A stretch of 7,834 nucleotides of DNA from Sulfurimonas sp. (GCA_027066935.1 JAMOMX010000377.1:1-7834), one strand, 5' to 3'; counted from the stretch's first letter, positions 1-5,907 are shown. Notes: a model not told the origin generated them from the letters alone. A program made the numbers and translations.

Positions 1-246
1 CCAATGTCAGCTTCTGCGTTATCTGGAATAGACGCATTACTTTCAACTGTTCAAATGCCAGCTGGAATGCCAGTTGCTACAGTTGCTATAGGAAAAGCTG
101 GAGCTATAAATTCTGCTTATTTGGCTCTACAAATATTAGCATTAAATGATGAACAATTAGCTAAAAAACTAAAAGATGATAGAGTCTCTAAAGCTAAAAA
201 AGTTGAAACTGATTCTTCTGAGATAGAAACAATTATAAGTATTTAA
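1..246 (+). CDS. purE: PurE, N5-carboxyaminoimidazole ribonucleotide mutase (3' part; 5' end outside window)
   Basis: This is the C-terminal 81 residues of class I PurE, the cytosolic enzyme that converts N5-CAIR to CAIR in de novo purine synthesis. The reading frame is open from base 1, so the visible ATG at 4 is internal and not the start. Family motifs are clear: the segment SASALSGIDALLSTVQMP, then MPVATVAIGKAGAINSA, which match the conserved ALSG.D.L.S.VQMP and GIPV.T.AIGKAGA.NA blocks of PurE, followed by the helix with LALQILAL. The last 20 or so residues are a Lys/Glu/Ser-rich tail that I do not recognise as conserved. The stop at 244-246 lies only 5 bp before the next start, suggesting cotranscription with the downstream genes. 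Confidence 0.93.
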   Translation, partial: PMSASALSGIDALLSTVQMPAGMPVATVAIGKAGAINSAYLALQILALNDEQLAKKLKDDRVSKAKKVETDSSEIETIISI

Positions 247-251
247 ATGTC

Positions 252-893
252 ATGCCACTCAATAAGCTTATAAATGATAACTGTAAAAATAGAATTAAGC
301 CTGCCTTATTAGTTGATGTAAAAACCGAAGCTCTTCTTGTCTTTGCAAGAACAGCTTTAGAGAGATATTTTGCACAAATAGATGAAGCTAAATTTGAAGC
401 TACTGTTGGAACACATAGCGATACAAGTTATGTTTATAACACTTTGAGAAAACTGCTTATTAATCTTCAAGATTCTGTTGTAAATGTTGATTATTTTATA
501 ACACTAGTCCATGAAAGCAAAAAATCTGCTATACTTAAAGAATTAGCTAAATGTGAAGATCCCCTAATTAACTATTATGATGTTATGGCTGAAACTGTAG
601 CAAAATATTATAAAGATAAATCAGCATACCTACCAGAGTTTTTAGTTATTTGTGTGCTAAGTCACTGGATTTTAGAAGAAGAAAAGTCAATAAACCTATA
701 TCCTTTTTTAAAAGATATAGATTTTTTAGAATTAACAAGTAAATTTGAAGAAAATAGAAAACATTTTGAAAAAGATGATGGATGTACAATTAATGAAGTA
801 TATGAAGTATCTTCTATAATTATAGAAAAATTAAAAAAATATAAATATAAAGTAAATAAGACTAGAATTTCAAAAACAAGAAAGAAAAAATAA
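252..893 (+). CDS. Hypothetical protein, 213 aa, predicted helical with a strongly basic C-terminal tail
   Basis: I do not recognise this protein family. It has no signal peptide; residues 129-140 (EFLVICVLSHWI) are hydrophobic but too short to be a confident membrane segment. Most of the chain looks alpha-helical, with mixed charge. The last 21 residues (193-213) contain 12 Lys/Arg, which could contact nucleic acid or another acidic partner; that is inference from charge only. No catalytic motif is evident. Cysteines at 11, 101, 134 and 178 are scattered and do not form a CxxC pair. The gene starts 5 bp after purE and ends 22 bp before nhaA, so it probably belongs to the same transcript. The ATG at 252 has only a weak purine-rich stretch upstream (around 220-228) and may be translated by coupling to purE. 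The codon style resembles its neighbours, with no sign of recent transfer. Confidence 0.75.
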   Translation: MPLNKLINDNCKNRIKPALLVDVKTEALLVFARTALERYFAQIDEAKFEATVGTHSDTSYVYNTLRKLLINLQDSVVNVDYFITLVHESKKSAILKELAKCEDPLINYYDVMAETVAKYYKDKSAYLPEFLVICVLSHWILEEEKSINLYPFLKDIDFLELTSKFEENRKHFEKDDGCTINEVYEVSSIIIEKLKKYKYKVNKTRISKTRKKK

Positions 894-915
894 GCACTAT
901 CAATAAGGAAACAAT

Positions 916-2211
916 ATGAAAAAACACTTACTCGCAATAGAAAGATTTATAAAAGATGAATCGTTTAGTGGGGTTTTGCTTTTTATAGCTACTCTAGCTG
1001 CTGTTATGGTAGCAAACTCATCTTTAAGTGATAACTATTTTGAATTATGGCAAACAAATTTAGGTATTACTTTAGGCGATAAAACTATATCTATGAGTTT
1101 AATGCACTGGATAAATGATGGTCTAATGGCTCTATTTTTCTTAATGGTTGGGCTTGAAATAAAAAGGGAGTTACTAATTGGTGAATTGTCATCTGTAAAA
1201 AAAGCAAGCTTCCCAATCATTGCAGCAGCTGGTGGTATGGCAATTCCTGCTTTAGTTTATGTGGCGTTTAATATGGATAACCCAAGAGGATTTGGTATCC
1301 CAATGGCTACAGACATTGCCTTTGCTTTAGGGATATTGATGCTTCTTGGCAAGAGAGTGAATCCCTCTTTAAAGGTATTTTTGGTAGCTCTTGCTGTTGT
1401 AGATGATTTGGGTGCTGTTATAGTTGTTGCTACTGTATATACAAGTGAAATTCATTCAGAGTACTTTTTATATGCTGCACTGGCTTATGCATTAGTTTGG
1501 ATACTAAACCTAAAAAAGGTTACCTCGCTTACACCATACTTACTTTTAGGGATAGCGTTATGGGTATTTATACATTCCGCTGGAGTTCACGCAACTATTG
1601 CTGGGGTTCTTTTAGCTTTTGCTATACCTATTAGTTCTAAAGTTGATGAAGATAGTTTTATACAAAACACAAACGAATCAGTAGATAAGTTTAAAAAAAA
1701 TATAGATGACATACCTATTTTAAATCATTATCAAATAGATGCACTTGAAGATATAGCATATAACTATGAAAAGGTTCAAAATCCTCTTGTAAAACTAGAA
1801 CACAGACTTCATAGTTTTTCTGCATTTTTCATTATGCCACTTTTTGCATTCTCAAATGCGGGTGTTCTTCTTGATTTTTCAGCAGTAACTCAAAACTTGA
1901 CCGTTGTTCTTGGTGTTGTCTTAGGGCTTATTATTGGAAAACCTATAGGGATAGTTGGATTTACATATTTAGCGCATAAATTAAAAATAATTACAAAACC
2001 TGATAATTTAAGTTGGTCTGAGATTATCGCGGTTGGGTTCTTAGGTGGGATTGGATTTACAATGTCTATATTTATAACTCATCTGGCATTCTTAGATCAA
2101 AGTATGATTGATGCTGTTAAATTAGGTATTTTCTTTGCTTCATTTATAGCTGGTGTAGTTGGTGTGCTTTTAATTTTAAAAGCCCATAAAAATAAAAATT
2201 TGCTTAAATAA
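916..2211 (+). CDS. nhaA: NhaA-family Na+/H+ antiporter, 431 aa
   Basis: This is an inner-membrane antiporter that exchanges Na+ (or Li+) for H+ and supports pH and sodium homeostasis. The family is clear from MHWINDGLMALFFLMVGLEIKREL (63-86), ATDIAFALGIL (131-141), LAVVDDLGA (159-167), SAGVHATIAG (221-230), PLFAFSNAGV (308-317), GKPIGI (341-346) and GIGFTMSIFI (378-387). The transport aspartates D133, D163 and D164 and His225 fall at the same numbers as in E. coli NhaA. K342 corresponds to E. coli K300, shifted by an extra hydrophilic loop of about 40 residues near 243-290 that ends in VQNPLVKLEHRLHS. Many bacterial NhaA proteins have this longer loop, so it is a subtype and not an oddity. 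A good Shine-Dalgarno, AAGGAA at 905-910, lies 5 nt before the ATG. The downstream antiporter gene follows after 12 bp. Confidence 0.97.
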   Translation: MKKHLLAIERFIKDESFSGVLLFIATLAAVMVANSSLSDNYFELWQTNLGITLGDKTISMSLMHWINDGLMALFFLMVGLEIKRELLIGELSSVKKASFPIIAAAGGMAIPALVYVAFNMDNPRGFGIPMATDIAFALGILMLLGKRVNPSLKVFLVALAVVDDLGAVIVVATVYTSEIHSEYFLYAALAYALVWILNLKKVTSLTPYLLLGIALWVFIHSAGVHATIAGVLLAFAIPISSKVDEDSFIQNTNESVDKFKKNIDDIPILNHYQIDALEDIAYNYEKVQNPLVKLEHRLHSFSAFFIMPLFAFSNAGVLLDFSAVTQNLTVVLGVVLGLIIGKPIGIVGFTYLAHKLKIITKPDNLSWSEIIAVGFLGGIGFTMSIFITHLAFLDQSMIDAVKLGIFFASFIAGVVGVLLILKAHKNKNLLK

Positions 2212-2223
2212 AGGATTTGGTTT

Positions 2224-3825
2224 GTGTTAGAAATCATAATATATACAATTTTTATATCTACTATATTAAATGTTATATTAAAGAAATTTTCAATACCAAC
2301 TATAATAGGATACATAGCTACAGGGACAATAATAGCTTATAGCTTCAATTTACATGAGGCTATACACAACCAAGACTTAAGAGAGATAGCAGAGTTTGGA
2401 GTTGTTTTTTTACTGTTTAGTATAGGTTTGGAGTTTTCGGTAAAGCATCTTATAAAAATGAAAAAAGAGGTGTTTTTATATGGTGGACTTCAAGTATTTT
2501 TAACAGCAAGTTTTTTTACTTTTGTAGCAAATGGTTTATTTTCTATAGAGATAAAATCCTCGATAATAATAGGTGCGGCTTTAGCTCTTTCATCAACAGC
2601 AATAGTATTAAAGCTTTTAAATGAAAATGGAGATATAAATAAAACCTTTGGTCAAAAAACTTTAGGCATTTTACTTTTTCAAGATATAGCTGTAATCCCA
2701 ATATTACTAATGATTACCATCTTTAGTATTGCAGATAATTCCATCTCTACTTTACTTATGAAAACATTTTTAAATGCAATAATTTTACTAATTGGATTAT
2801 TTTTAACTGGTAAATATCTACTTGAACCATTTTTCCATCAAGTTAGTAAAACAAAATCAAATGAGATATTTATAAGCTCTATTTTATTGATTGTAATTGG
2901 TGCTTCTTTTGTATCACATCAATTTGGTTTTTCGTACTCATTAGGAGCTTTTATAGCTGGTATGATGATCTCTGAAACAACTTATAAAAACCAGGTTGAA
3001 GCTGATCTTATTCCATTTAGAGATTTACTTTTGGGTGTCTTTTTCATAACAGTTGGAATGCAACTTGATTTTAAAATAATATATGAAAATATCACTATTA
3101 TCTCTTTATTGTTACCAGCTTTAATAGTTGTAAAAATAGTTATCATTTTTACTATATTAAGATTTTCTACAGATAAAAGAAGTGCCCTGAAAAGTTCATT
3201 ATCGCTTTTTCAGCTAGGTGAATTTGCATTAGTTATTTTTGAATTATCGTTTGCAAAAGGGCTATTAGACCCTGTAGTAGGACAGATTTTAATAGTAACT
3301 GTTATAATATCTATGATAATGACACCATTTGTTTTAAAAAATATCTCTGTTATTGCAGATATATTTAATCGCGGTAAAAATAATAATGATGATTTGCATA
3401 TCGTTGATAATGAGAGTCTAAAAAATCATATTATTCTTATTGGATATGGAAGATTAGGTAAACATATTTCAAAACTTATACAAAAAAATGGTACAAAATA
3501 TATAGCTATTGAGGGTGATATTCAAACTGTAAAAGAAGCTCAAGAATTAAATTTACCTGTTATTTTTGGAAATGCTTCTCAAAAACATATATTAGAATCA
3601 GTAAATATAAAAGATGCCTCAGCAGTAATTGTATCTATAGGAAACAGTAGAAAACTAACTCACATTTGTGAGGTTGTAAATGAATTAACTCGCAACTCAA
3701 AAACAATAGTTAAAGTAAATAAATTTGAAGAAAAAGATGAACTCTCTAGATTAAACCTTTCTCATATCATTGTAGAGACAGAAAACACAGCAAAAGCTAT
3801 GTTTGATGAAGCGATGAAAATTTAA
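2224..3825 (+). CDS. Kef-type monovalent cation/H+ antiporter (CPA2) with C-terminal TrkA-N domain, 533 aa
   Basis: This is a predicted inner-membrane K+ (or Na+)/H+ antiporter of the CPA2 superfamily. Residues about 5-372 form the multi-spanning exchanger domain, with family motifs FSIPTIIGYIATG (22-34), FLLFSIGLEFS (62-72), ALALSSTAIVLKLL (119-132), LFQDIAVIPILL (151-162), including D154, and QLGEFALVIFEL (330-341). A hydrophilic linker (380-400) leads to a Rossmann TrkA-N/RCK-type domain from about 402 to 520. It holds the nucleotide-binding loop GYGRLG (407-412) and an acidic residue, E430, where NAD(H) ribose is normally gripped. At 533 residues it is shorter than E. coli KefB/KefC (about 600). 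The start is GTG at 2224, 8 nt after AAGGA (2211-2215), which overlaps the nhaA stop. Ion specificity cannot be read from sequence, and I see no KefF/KefG-type partner nearby. The name KefB or KefC is therefore not assigned. Confidence 0.92.
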   Translation: MLEIIIYTIFISTILNVILKKFSIPTIIGYIATGTIIAYSFNLHEAIHNQDLREIAEFGVVFLLFSIGLEFSVKHLIKMKKEVFLYGGLQVFLTASFFTFVANGLFSIEIKSSIIIGAALALSSTAIVLKLLNENGDINKTFGQKTLGILLFQDIAVIPILLMITIFSIADNSISTLLMKTFLNAIILLIGLFLTGKYLLEPFFHQVSKTKSNEIFISSILLIVIGASFVSHQFGFSYSLGAFIAGMMISETTYKNQVEADLIPFRDLLLGVFFITVGMQLDFKIIYENITIISLLLPALIVVKIVIIFTILRFSTDKRSALKSSLSLFQLGEFALVIFELSFAKGLLDPVVGQILIVTVIISMIMTPFVLKNISVIADIFNRGKNNNDDLHIVDNESLKNHIILIGYGRLGKHISKLIQKNGTKYIAIEGDIQTVKEAQELNLPVIFGNASQKHILESVNIKDASAVIVSIGNSRKLTHICEVVNELTRNSKTIVKVNKFEEKDELSRLNLSHIIVETENTAKAMFDEAMKI

Positions 3826-3832
3826 AAAATAG

Positions 3833-4225
3833 TTACTCTATTGGAAATTTGTAATGATTCCAAGAAGGGTATCCATCTCTATAATAATATATCTTTGTAT
3901 AACCATATTCTACAGCCTTCTCTATTGCTTCAGCCGTTAATGGGCAACGTTGGCCATTACAATATATAACCATATCTTCATTTTGTTTAACAATTGAATT
4001 TAGATTTTTTTTAGAAAATGAACCGACATAAAGATGATATGCATTTTTTATTTTTCCATTTTTTACAAATCTATCAGGTCTAACATCAATAAACTTAACA
4101 CCATTATTAAACATTTCATATGCTTTTTTTGAATCTATTAGCTGTGAGCCAGGTACATGCATTGGTGCCATATAATTTGCAAATAATGAACTTACAAGCA
4201 ATAAAATAAAAACTATTTTTTTCAT
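3833..4225 (-). CDS. Exported single-domain rhodanese-like protein, 130 aa
   Basis: A rhodanese-fold protein predicted to act in the periplasm. Residues 1-17 are a signal peptide (MKK, a hydrophobic core, then SLFA before N18). The rhodanese features are KFIDVRPDRFV (44-54), corresponding to the usual [V/I]DVR.. block, and the active-site region MVIYCNGQRCPLTAEAI (85-101), then GY..I...DGYPSW (108-122). The predicted nucleophile is C89, and a second cysteine, C94, closes the six-residue loop CNGQRC. Rhodaneses carry a persulfide on the loop cysteine and move sulfane sulfur; the actual substrate is unknown. The Shine-Dalgarno AAGGA (4235-4231) lies 5 nt upstream of the ATG. The gene stands alone on the - strand between convergent and co-directional neighbours and probably has its own promoter. 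Its stop is 7 bp from the antiporter stop. Confidence 0.88.
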   Translation of the reverse strand: MKKIVFILLLVSSLFANYMAPMHVPGSQLIDSKKAYEMFNNGVKFIDVRPDRFVKNGKIKNAYHLYVGSFSKKNLNSIVKQNEDMVIYCNGQRCPLTAEAIEKAVEYGYTKIYYYRDGYPSWNHYKFPIE

Positions 4226-4252
4226 AAATATCCTTAGTATAAAAATTATCTA

Positions 4253-4283
4253 ACTATACCATATATAAATAAATTGAATTCAA
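4253..4283 (-). promoter_or_regulatory. Possible promoter of the rhodanese gene, with a 10-bp palindrome at the -35 position
   Basis: On the - strand TTGAAT (4283-4278) and TATAGT (4258-4253) are separated by 19 nt, giving a start of transcription near 4246 and a leader of about 20 nt before the ATG. The -35-like hexamer is part of the perfect palindrome TTGAATTCAA (4274-4283), which could be an operator or chance in AT-rich DNA. A second -10-like TATACT at 4241-4236 sits too close to the start codon to fit well. Seen in sequence only. Confidence 0.3.
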
Positions 4284-4325
4284 AATGTTATTTCTAAGTA
4301 GTGAGAATATTTGAGGGTTAATATT

Positions 4326-4348
4326 AAGTTCCCCATAATGAGGAACTT
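4326..4348 (-). terminator. Hairpin downstream of rpsR, candidate terminator of rpsF-ssb-rpsR
   Basis: On the - strand the arms AAGTTCC (4348-4342) and GGAACTT (4332-4326) pair perfectly. The stem continues inward through a U-G wobble and two more pairs (CA with UG) to a UUA loop, giving about 10 pairs. On the + strand the wobble becomes a C-A mismatch, so the structure is better as - strand RNA, fitting a role after rpsR, whose stop is 8 bp upstream of the hairpin. No U-tract follows (the next bases are AATATTAACCC), so intrinsic termination is uncertain. It might instead protect the 3' end. Confidence 0.5.
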
Positions 4349-4356
4349 GTGGAAAT

Positions 4357-4620
4357 CTATTTTAGGTTTTCAAATGGCGCAGTTACAACTGCCTTTCTAG
4401 TTACAGTGTATGGAACTAGTGCTGCTGCACGAGCGCGTTTAATTACTGTAGCTACCATATCTTGGTGACGCTTACAATTTCCTGTTAAACGACGAGGCAT
4501 AATTTTGTATCTTTCAGATAGTGAAAAACGTAGACCAGCTACATCTTTATAATCAATGAAGTCAACTTTAGCTTCACAATATTTACAATACCTTTTTTTA
4601 TATTTTCTTCTTTCTGCCAT
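4357..4620 (-). CDS. rpsR: Small ribosomal subunit protein S18 (bS18), zinc-ligand-bearing form, 87 aa
   Basis: S18 binds the 30S platform as a partner of S6. The family core is plain: FIDYKDVAGLRFSLSERYKI (21-40), MPRRLTGN (41-48), IKRARAAALVPYT (60-72). The N-terminal CKYC (C12, C15) and the later CKRH (C49, H52, in GNCKRHQ) form a CxxC plus CxxH set. This matches the 'C+' zinc-binding variant of S18 known from comparative studies, whereas E. coli and, from memory, Campylobacter S18 lack the full set. The Shine-Dalgarno AAGGA (4631-4627) lies 6 nt before the ATG. It is the last gene of rpsF-ssb-rpsR, 23 bp after ssb, and a hairpin follows its TAG stop. The basic N-terminus (AERRKYKKRY) is typical. 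Confidence 0.97.
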   Translation of the reverse strand: MAERRKYKKRYCKYCEAKVDFIDYKDVAGLRFSLSERYKIMPRRLTGNCKRHQDMVATVIKRARAAALVPYTVTRKAVVTAPFENLK

Positions 4621-4643
4621 GATTTATCCTTTATTATTTATTT

Positions 4644-5201
4644 TTAAAATGGAATTTCATCTTCATCAATGTCGATCACTGGAACTTCATTAGAACTTGG
4701 CATCTGACGAGCTGGTTGCTGATATGACTGTTGCGACTGCTGTTGTTGCTGAGGCTGACCATAACTTTGCTGTTGCTGTGCAGGTGCTTGATAGCTTTGA
4801 GCTTGTTGTCCAGCAGGTGCTTGATTTTGAGGTTGCGCTTGAGGTGCTGAGTTATAATTAGCAGCACCTTGATTGTCACCTTTAGAATCTAACATTTGCA
4901 TAGTTTCAACTACTACAGAGTGTTTACTTCTTTTTTGTCCATTTTGATCTACCCATTGGTCAAAGTTTAAGCGGCCCTCAACTAGGATTTTACTCCCTTT
5001 GCGAAGATATTGATTAGCTATCTCTGCACTACGTGCAAAAAAAGTAATATCTACAAAACAAACTTCCTCTTTTTTTTCACCATTACTAGTGTATTTACGG
5101 CTTGTAGCAATTGCAGTATTTGCAATTCCCATTCCACTTTGAGAGTATCTAAGTTCAATATCGCGTGTTAAGTTTCCAACTAAAATAACTTTGTTAAACA
5201 T
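4644..5201 (-). CDS. ssb: Single-stranded DNA-binding protein SSB, 185 aa
   Basis: SSB coats single-stranded DNA during replication, repair and recombination. Residues 1-106 are the OB fold, with FNKVILVGNLTRDIELRY (2-19), IANTAIATSRKY (26-37), FVDITFFARSAEIANQYLRKGSKI (49-72) and VEGRLNFDQWVDQNGQKRS (74-92). Residues about 107-165 form a disordered linker very rich in Gln, Pro, Ala and Ser, with runs of four and five Gln (142-145, 151-155). The acidic C-terminal tip DIDEDEIPF (177-185) is the conserved peptide that docks partner proteins. The Shine-Dalgarno AAGGA (5211-5207) is 5 nt from the ATG. Its place between rpsF and rpsR is the common bacterial order, so its expression is probably tied to ribosomal protein control. 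The spacer to rpsF holds a striking inverted repeat. Confidence 0.97.
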   Translation of the reverse strand: MFNKVILVGNLTRDIELRYSQSGMGIANTAIATSRKYTSNGEKKEEVCFVDITFFARSAEIANQYLRKGSKILVEGRLNFDQWVDQNGQKRSKHSVVVETMQMLDSKGDNQGAANYNSAPQAQPQNQAPAGQQAQSYQAPAQQQQSYGQPQQQQQSQQSYQQPARQMPSSNEVPVIDIDEDEIPF

Positions 5202-5214
5202 GAGTTTCCTTTTT

Positions 5215-5239
5215 TATTAAAGCTTTAATAGTTAAAGCT
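5215..5239 (-). repeat. Overlapping palindromes in the rpsF-ssb spacer; possible RNA hairpin
   Basis: In the 39-bp spacer, AGCTTTAA (5221-5228) and TTAAAGCT (5232-5239) are perfect inverted repeats with a 3-nt loop. The first arm also belongs to a perfect 16-bp palindrome at 5215-5230, so TTAAAGCT occurs twice (5217-5224 and 5232-5239) flanking one copy of its complement. In the transcript the middle arm could pair with either flank. The structure starts 1 nt after the rpsF stop and ends just before the ssb Shine-Dalgarno. No U-run follows, so a simple terminator is unlikely. An RNA processing or translation-tuning role is inference. Confidence 0.6.
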
Positions 5240-5240
5240 A

Positions 5241-5708
5241 CTACTCTGCTGCTGGAGCAGTTTGTGCCACTGGAGCTTCTTCAACTGCTGGTGTAGCTTC
5301 TGCTGCTGGAGCTTCTTCAACTGCTGGAACTTCTTCAGCCACTGGTGTAGCTTCTGCTTTTGGAGCTTCAGCTTTTTTTTGTGCTTTTTTAACAAGCTCA
5401 TTCCATGCAGTAATTTCACGGTTAGTATCATATTTGATAGTAACAAATCTTAAAAGCTCTTCGTTTAAACGAAATCTTCTTTCAATTTCTGTGATTACTG
5501 AAGGTTCAGCTGAATAGTAAATAACTTGGAAAAATCCGCGTTCATTTTTGTCAATAGGGTATGCTAATTTTCTCATTCCCATGTCGTAAGTTGTAGCTAT
5601 GCAGCCACCATTTGAAGTGATAACTTCTTGAATAGCCTTTAGGCTTTCTTGAATCTCTTCTGCAGTTAATGTTGGTTTTACGATTACTAGGTTTTCGTAA
5701 TTTCTCAT
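5241..5708 (-). CDS. rpsF: Small ribosomal subunit protein S6 (bS6) with repeat-containing acidic C-terminal tail, 155 aa
   Basis: S6 is the 30S platform protein that forms a heterodimer with S18. The globular domain spans about residues 1-100: MRNYENLVIVKPTLTAEE (1-18), then GGCIATTYDMGMRKLAYPIDKNERGFF (34-60, split here by position), FRLNEELLRFVTIKYD (79-94). The conserved MRKLAYPI corresponds to the family's G.R.LAYPI block. After about residue 107 comes a basic stretch (KKAQKKAEAPK) and then a low-complexity Ala/Glu/Pro/Val tail to 155. It is built on an 18-residue period and has no aromatic residues. E. coli S6 also has an acidic tail that RimK extends with glutamate, but this one is encoded and repetitive. 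The Shine-Dalgarno AAGGAG (5723-5718) lies 9 nt before the ATG. The gene heads the operon and is preceded by a strong promoter and a long leader. Confidence 0.97.
   Translation of the reverse strand: MRNYENLVIVKPTLTAEEIQESLKAIQEVITSNGGCIATTYDMGMRKLAYPIDKNERGFFQVIYYSAEPSVITEIERRFRLNEELLRFVTIKYDTNREITAWNELVKKAQKKAEAPKAEATPVAEEVPAVEEAPAAEATPAVEEAPVAQTAPAAE
5262..5369 (-). repeat. Two-copy 54-bp (18-aa) tandem repeat within the 3' end of rpsF
   Basis: Residues 114-131 and 132-149 of S6 align as two 18-residue units with 11 identical positions, sharing the pattern EAPxAEATPxxEExP. At DNA level, a 21-bp stretch starting TGGAGCTTCTTC also recurs exactly at 5271-5291 and 5307-5327 (36-bp spacing). 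The array therefore has a mixed 36/54-bp texture that probably arose by slippage or unequal recombination. Copy number may vary between strains. Confidence 0.7.
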
Positions 5709-5815
5709 TGAGTATTTCTCCTTTTGGAATTGCCCGCAGGCTTTTGTTTTCCCCTTTGGTTAAAGGCTATGCCCTGTATATACTATTTAAATCAATAGTA
5801 CAAAGAGAAAGGAAC
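5709..5815 (-). promoter_or_regulatory. Structured 5' leader of rpsF (candidate autoregulatory element)
   Basis: The transcript from the predicted promoter would carry about 107 nt before rpsF. It can form a 9-pair hairpin (5802-5794 with 5787-5779, one G-U pair, loop GAUUUA). A second element is a CCUUU/AAAGG hairpin (5766-5762 with 5757-5753), which can be enclosed by CAGGGC (5776-5771) pairing with GCCUG (5741-5737), leaving one bulged G. That outer helix competes with a local GCC/GGC hairpin (5741-5739 with 5734-5732) next to the Shine-Dalgarno. UCCUUU at 5813-5808 is also complementary to the Shine-Dalgarno region AAAGGA (5724-5719). S6:S18-binding leaders are known in many bacteria and carry a conserved CCG. 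I find no CCG here, so identity with that motif is not supported. Structures were drawn by eye, without energy calculation. Confidence 0.45.
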
Positions 5816-5820
5816 GCGCA

Positions 5821-5826
5821 ATTATA
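5821..5826 (-). promoter_or_regulatory. -10 element of the rpsF-ssb-rpsR promoter
   Basis: On the - strand a perfect TATAAT (5826-5821) follows a TG and a T-rich stretch (TTTTTTTAAGTC and TTTTTTATG). This fits the vegetative promoters of Campylobacterota, which have a good -10 and T-rich upstream DNA but often lack a clear -35. Transcription would start near 5815-5813, followed by GC-richer bases (GCGCG lies just before), giving a long leader ahead of rpsF. Confidence 0.65.
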
Positions 5827-5907
5827 CATAAAAAAGACTTAAAAAAAGCTCATTACATAGAAGTATGGCATTATGCAATATTAATACTCTATTTTGTTGT
5901 TTTAGGA

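Noticed and set aside
247..273. Eight-codon ATG frame directly after the purE stop, overlapping the next gene's start
   Set aside because: It has no ribosome site and is too short to judge. A leader-peptide role cannot be supported from one sequence.
662..937. 91-aa Phe/Ser-rich frame on the - strand
   Set aside because: It is antisense to the hypothetical gene and the nhaA start. Its composition is that expected from the complement of Lys-rich coding DNA, with no ribosome site.
1621..1790. Extra loop in NhaA as a possible inserted domain
   Set aside because: The region of about 40 residues ending VQNPLVKLEHRLHS matches the longer NhaA subtype common in bacteria, so it is not a new insertion.
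1035..2315. Two short - strand frames (1035-1220 and 2097-2315)
   Set aside because: Both are antisense to nhaA or the antiporter junction, whose frames are unambiguous. They show no family resemblance.
3828..3842. AATAG/CTATT inverted repeat between the Kef-type antiporter and rhodanese stops
   Set aside because: It is only five pairs, mostly A-T, with no U-tract, and lies partly within coding sequence. It is too weak to call a bidirectional terminator.
4676..4879. 67-aa frame on the - strand inside ssb
   Set aside because: It is a frame shadow of the Gln-rich SSB linker. The SSB frame is intact through to its conserved acidic tip.
5225..5446. Leu/Lys/Gln-rich 73-aa frame on the - strand
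   Set aside because: It is a shifted reading of the rpsF 3' repeat; rpsF itself is a well-supported family member in the other frame.
5262..5453. Cys/Trp/Phe-rich 63-aa open frame on the + strand
   Set aside because: It is the antisense reading of the repetitive Ala/Glu/Pro tail of S6. The odd composition follows from the repeat, and there is no ribosome site or independent support.
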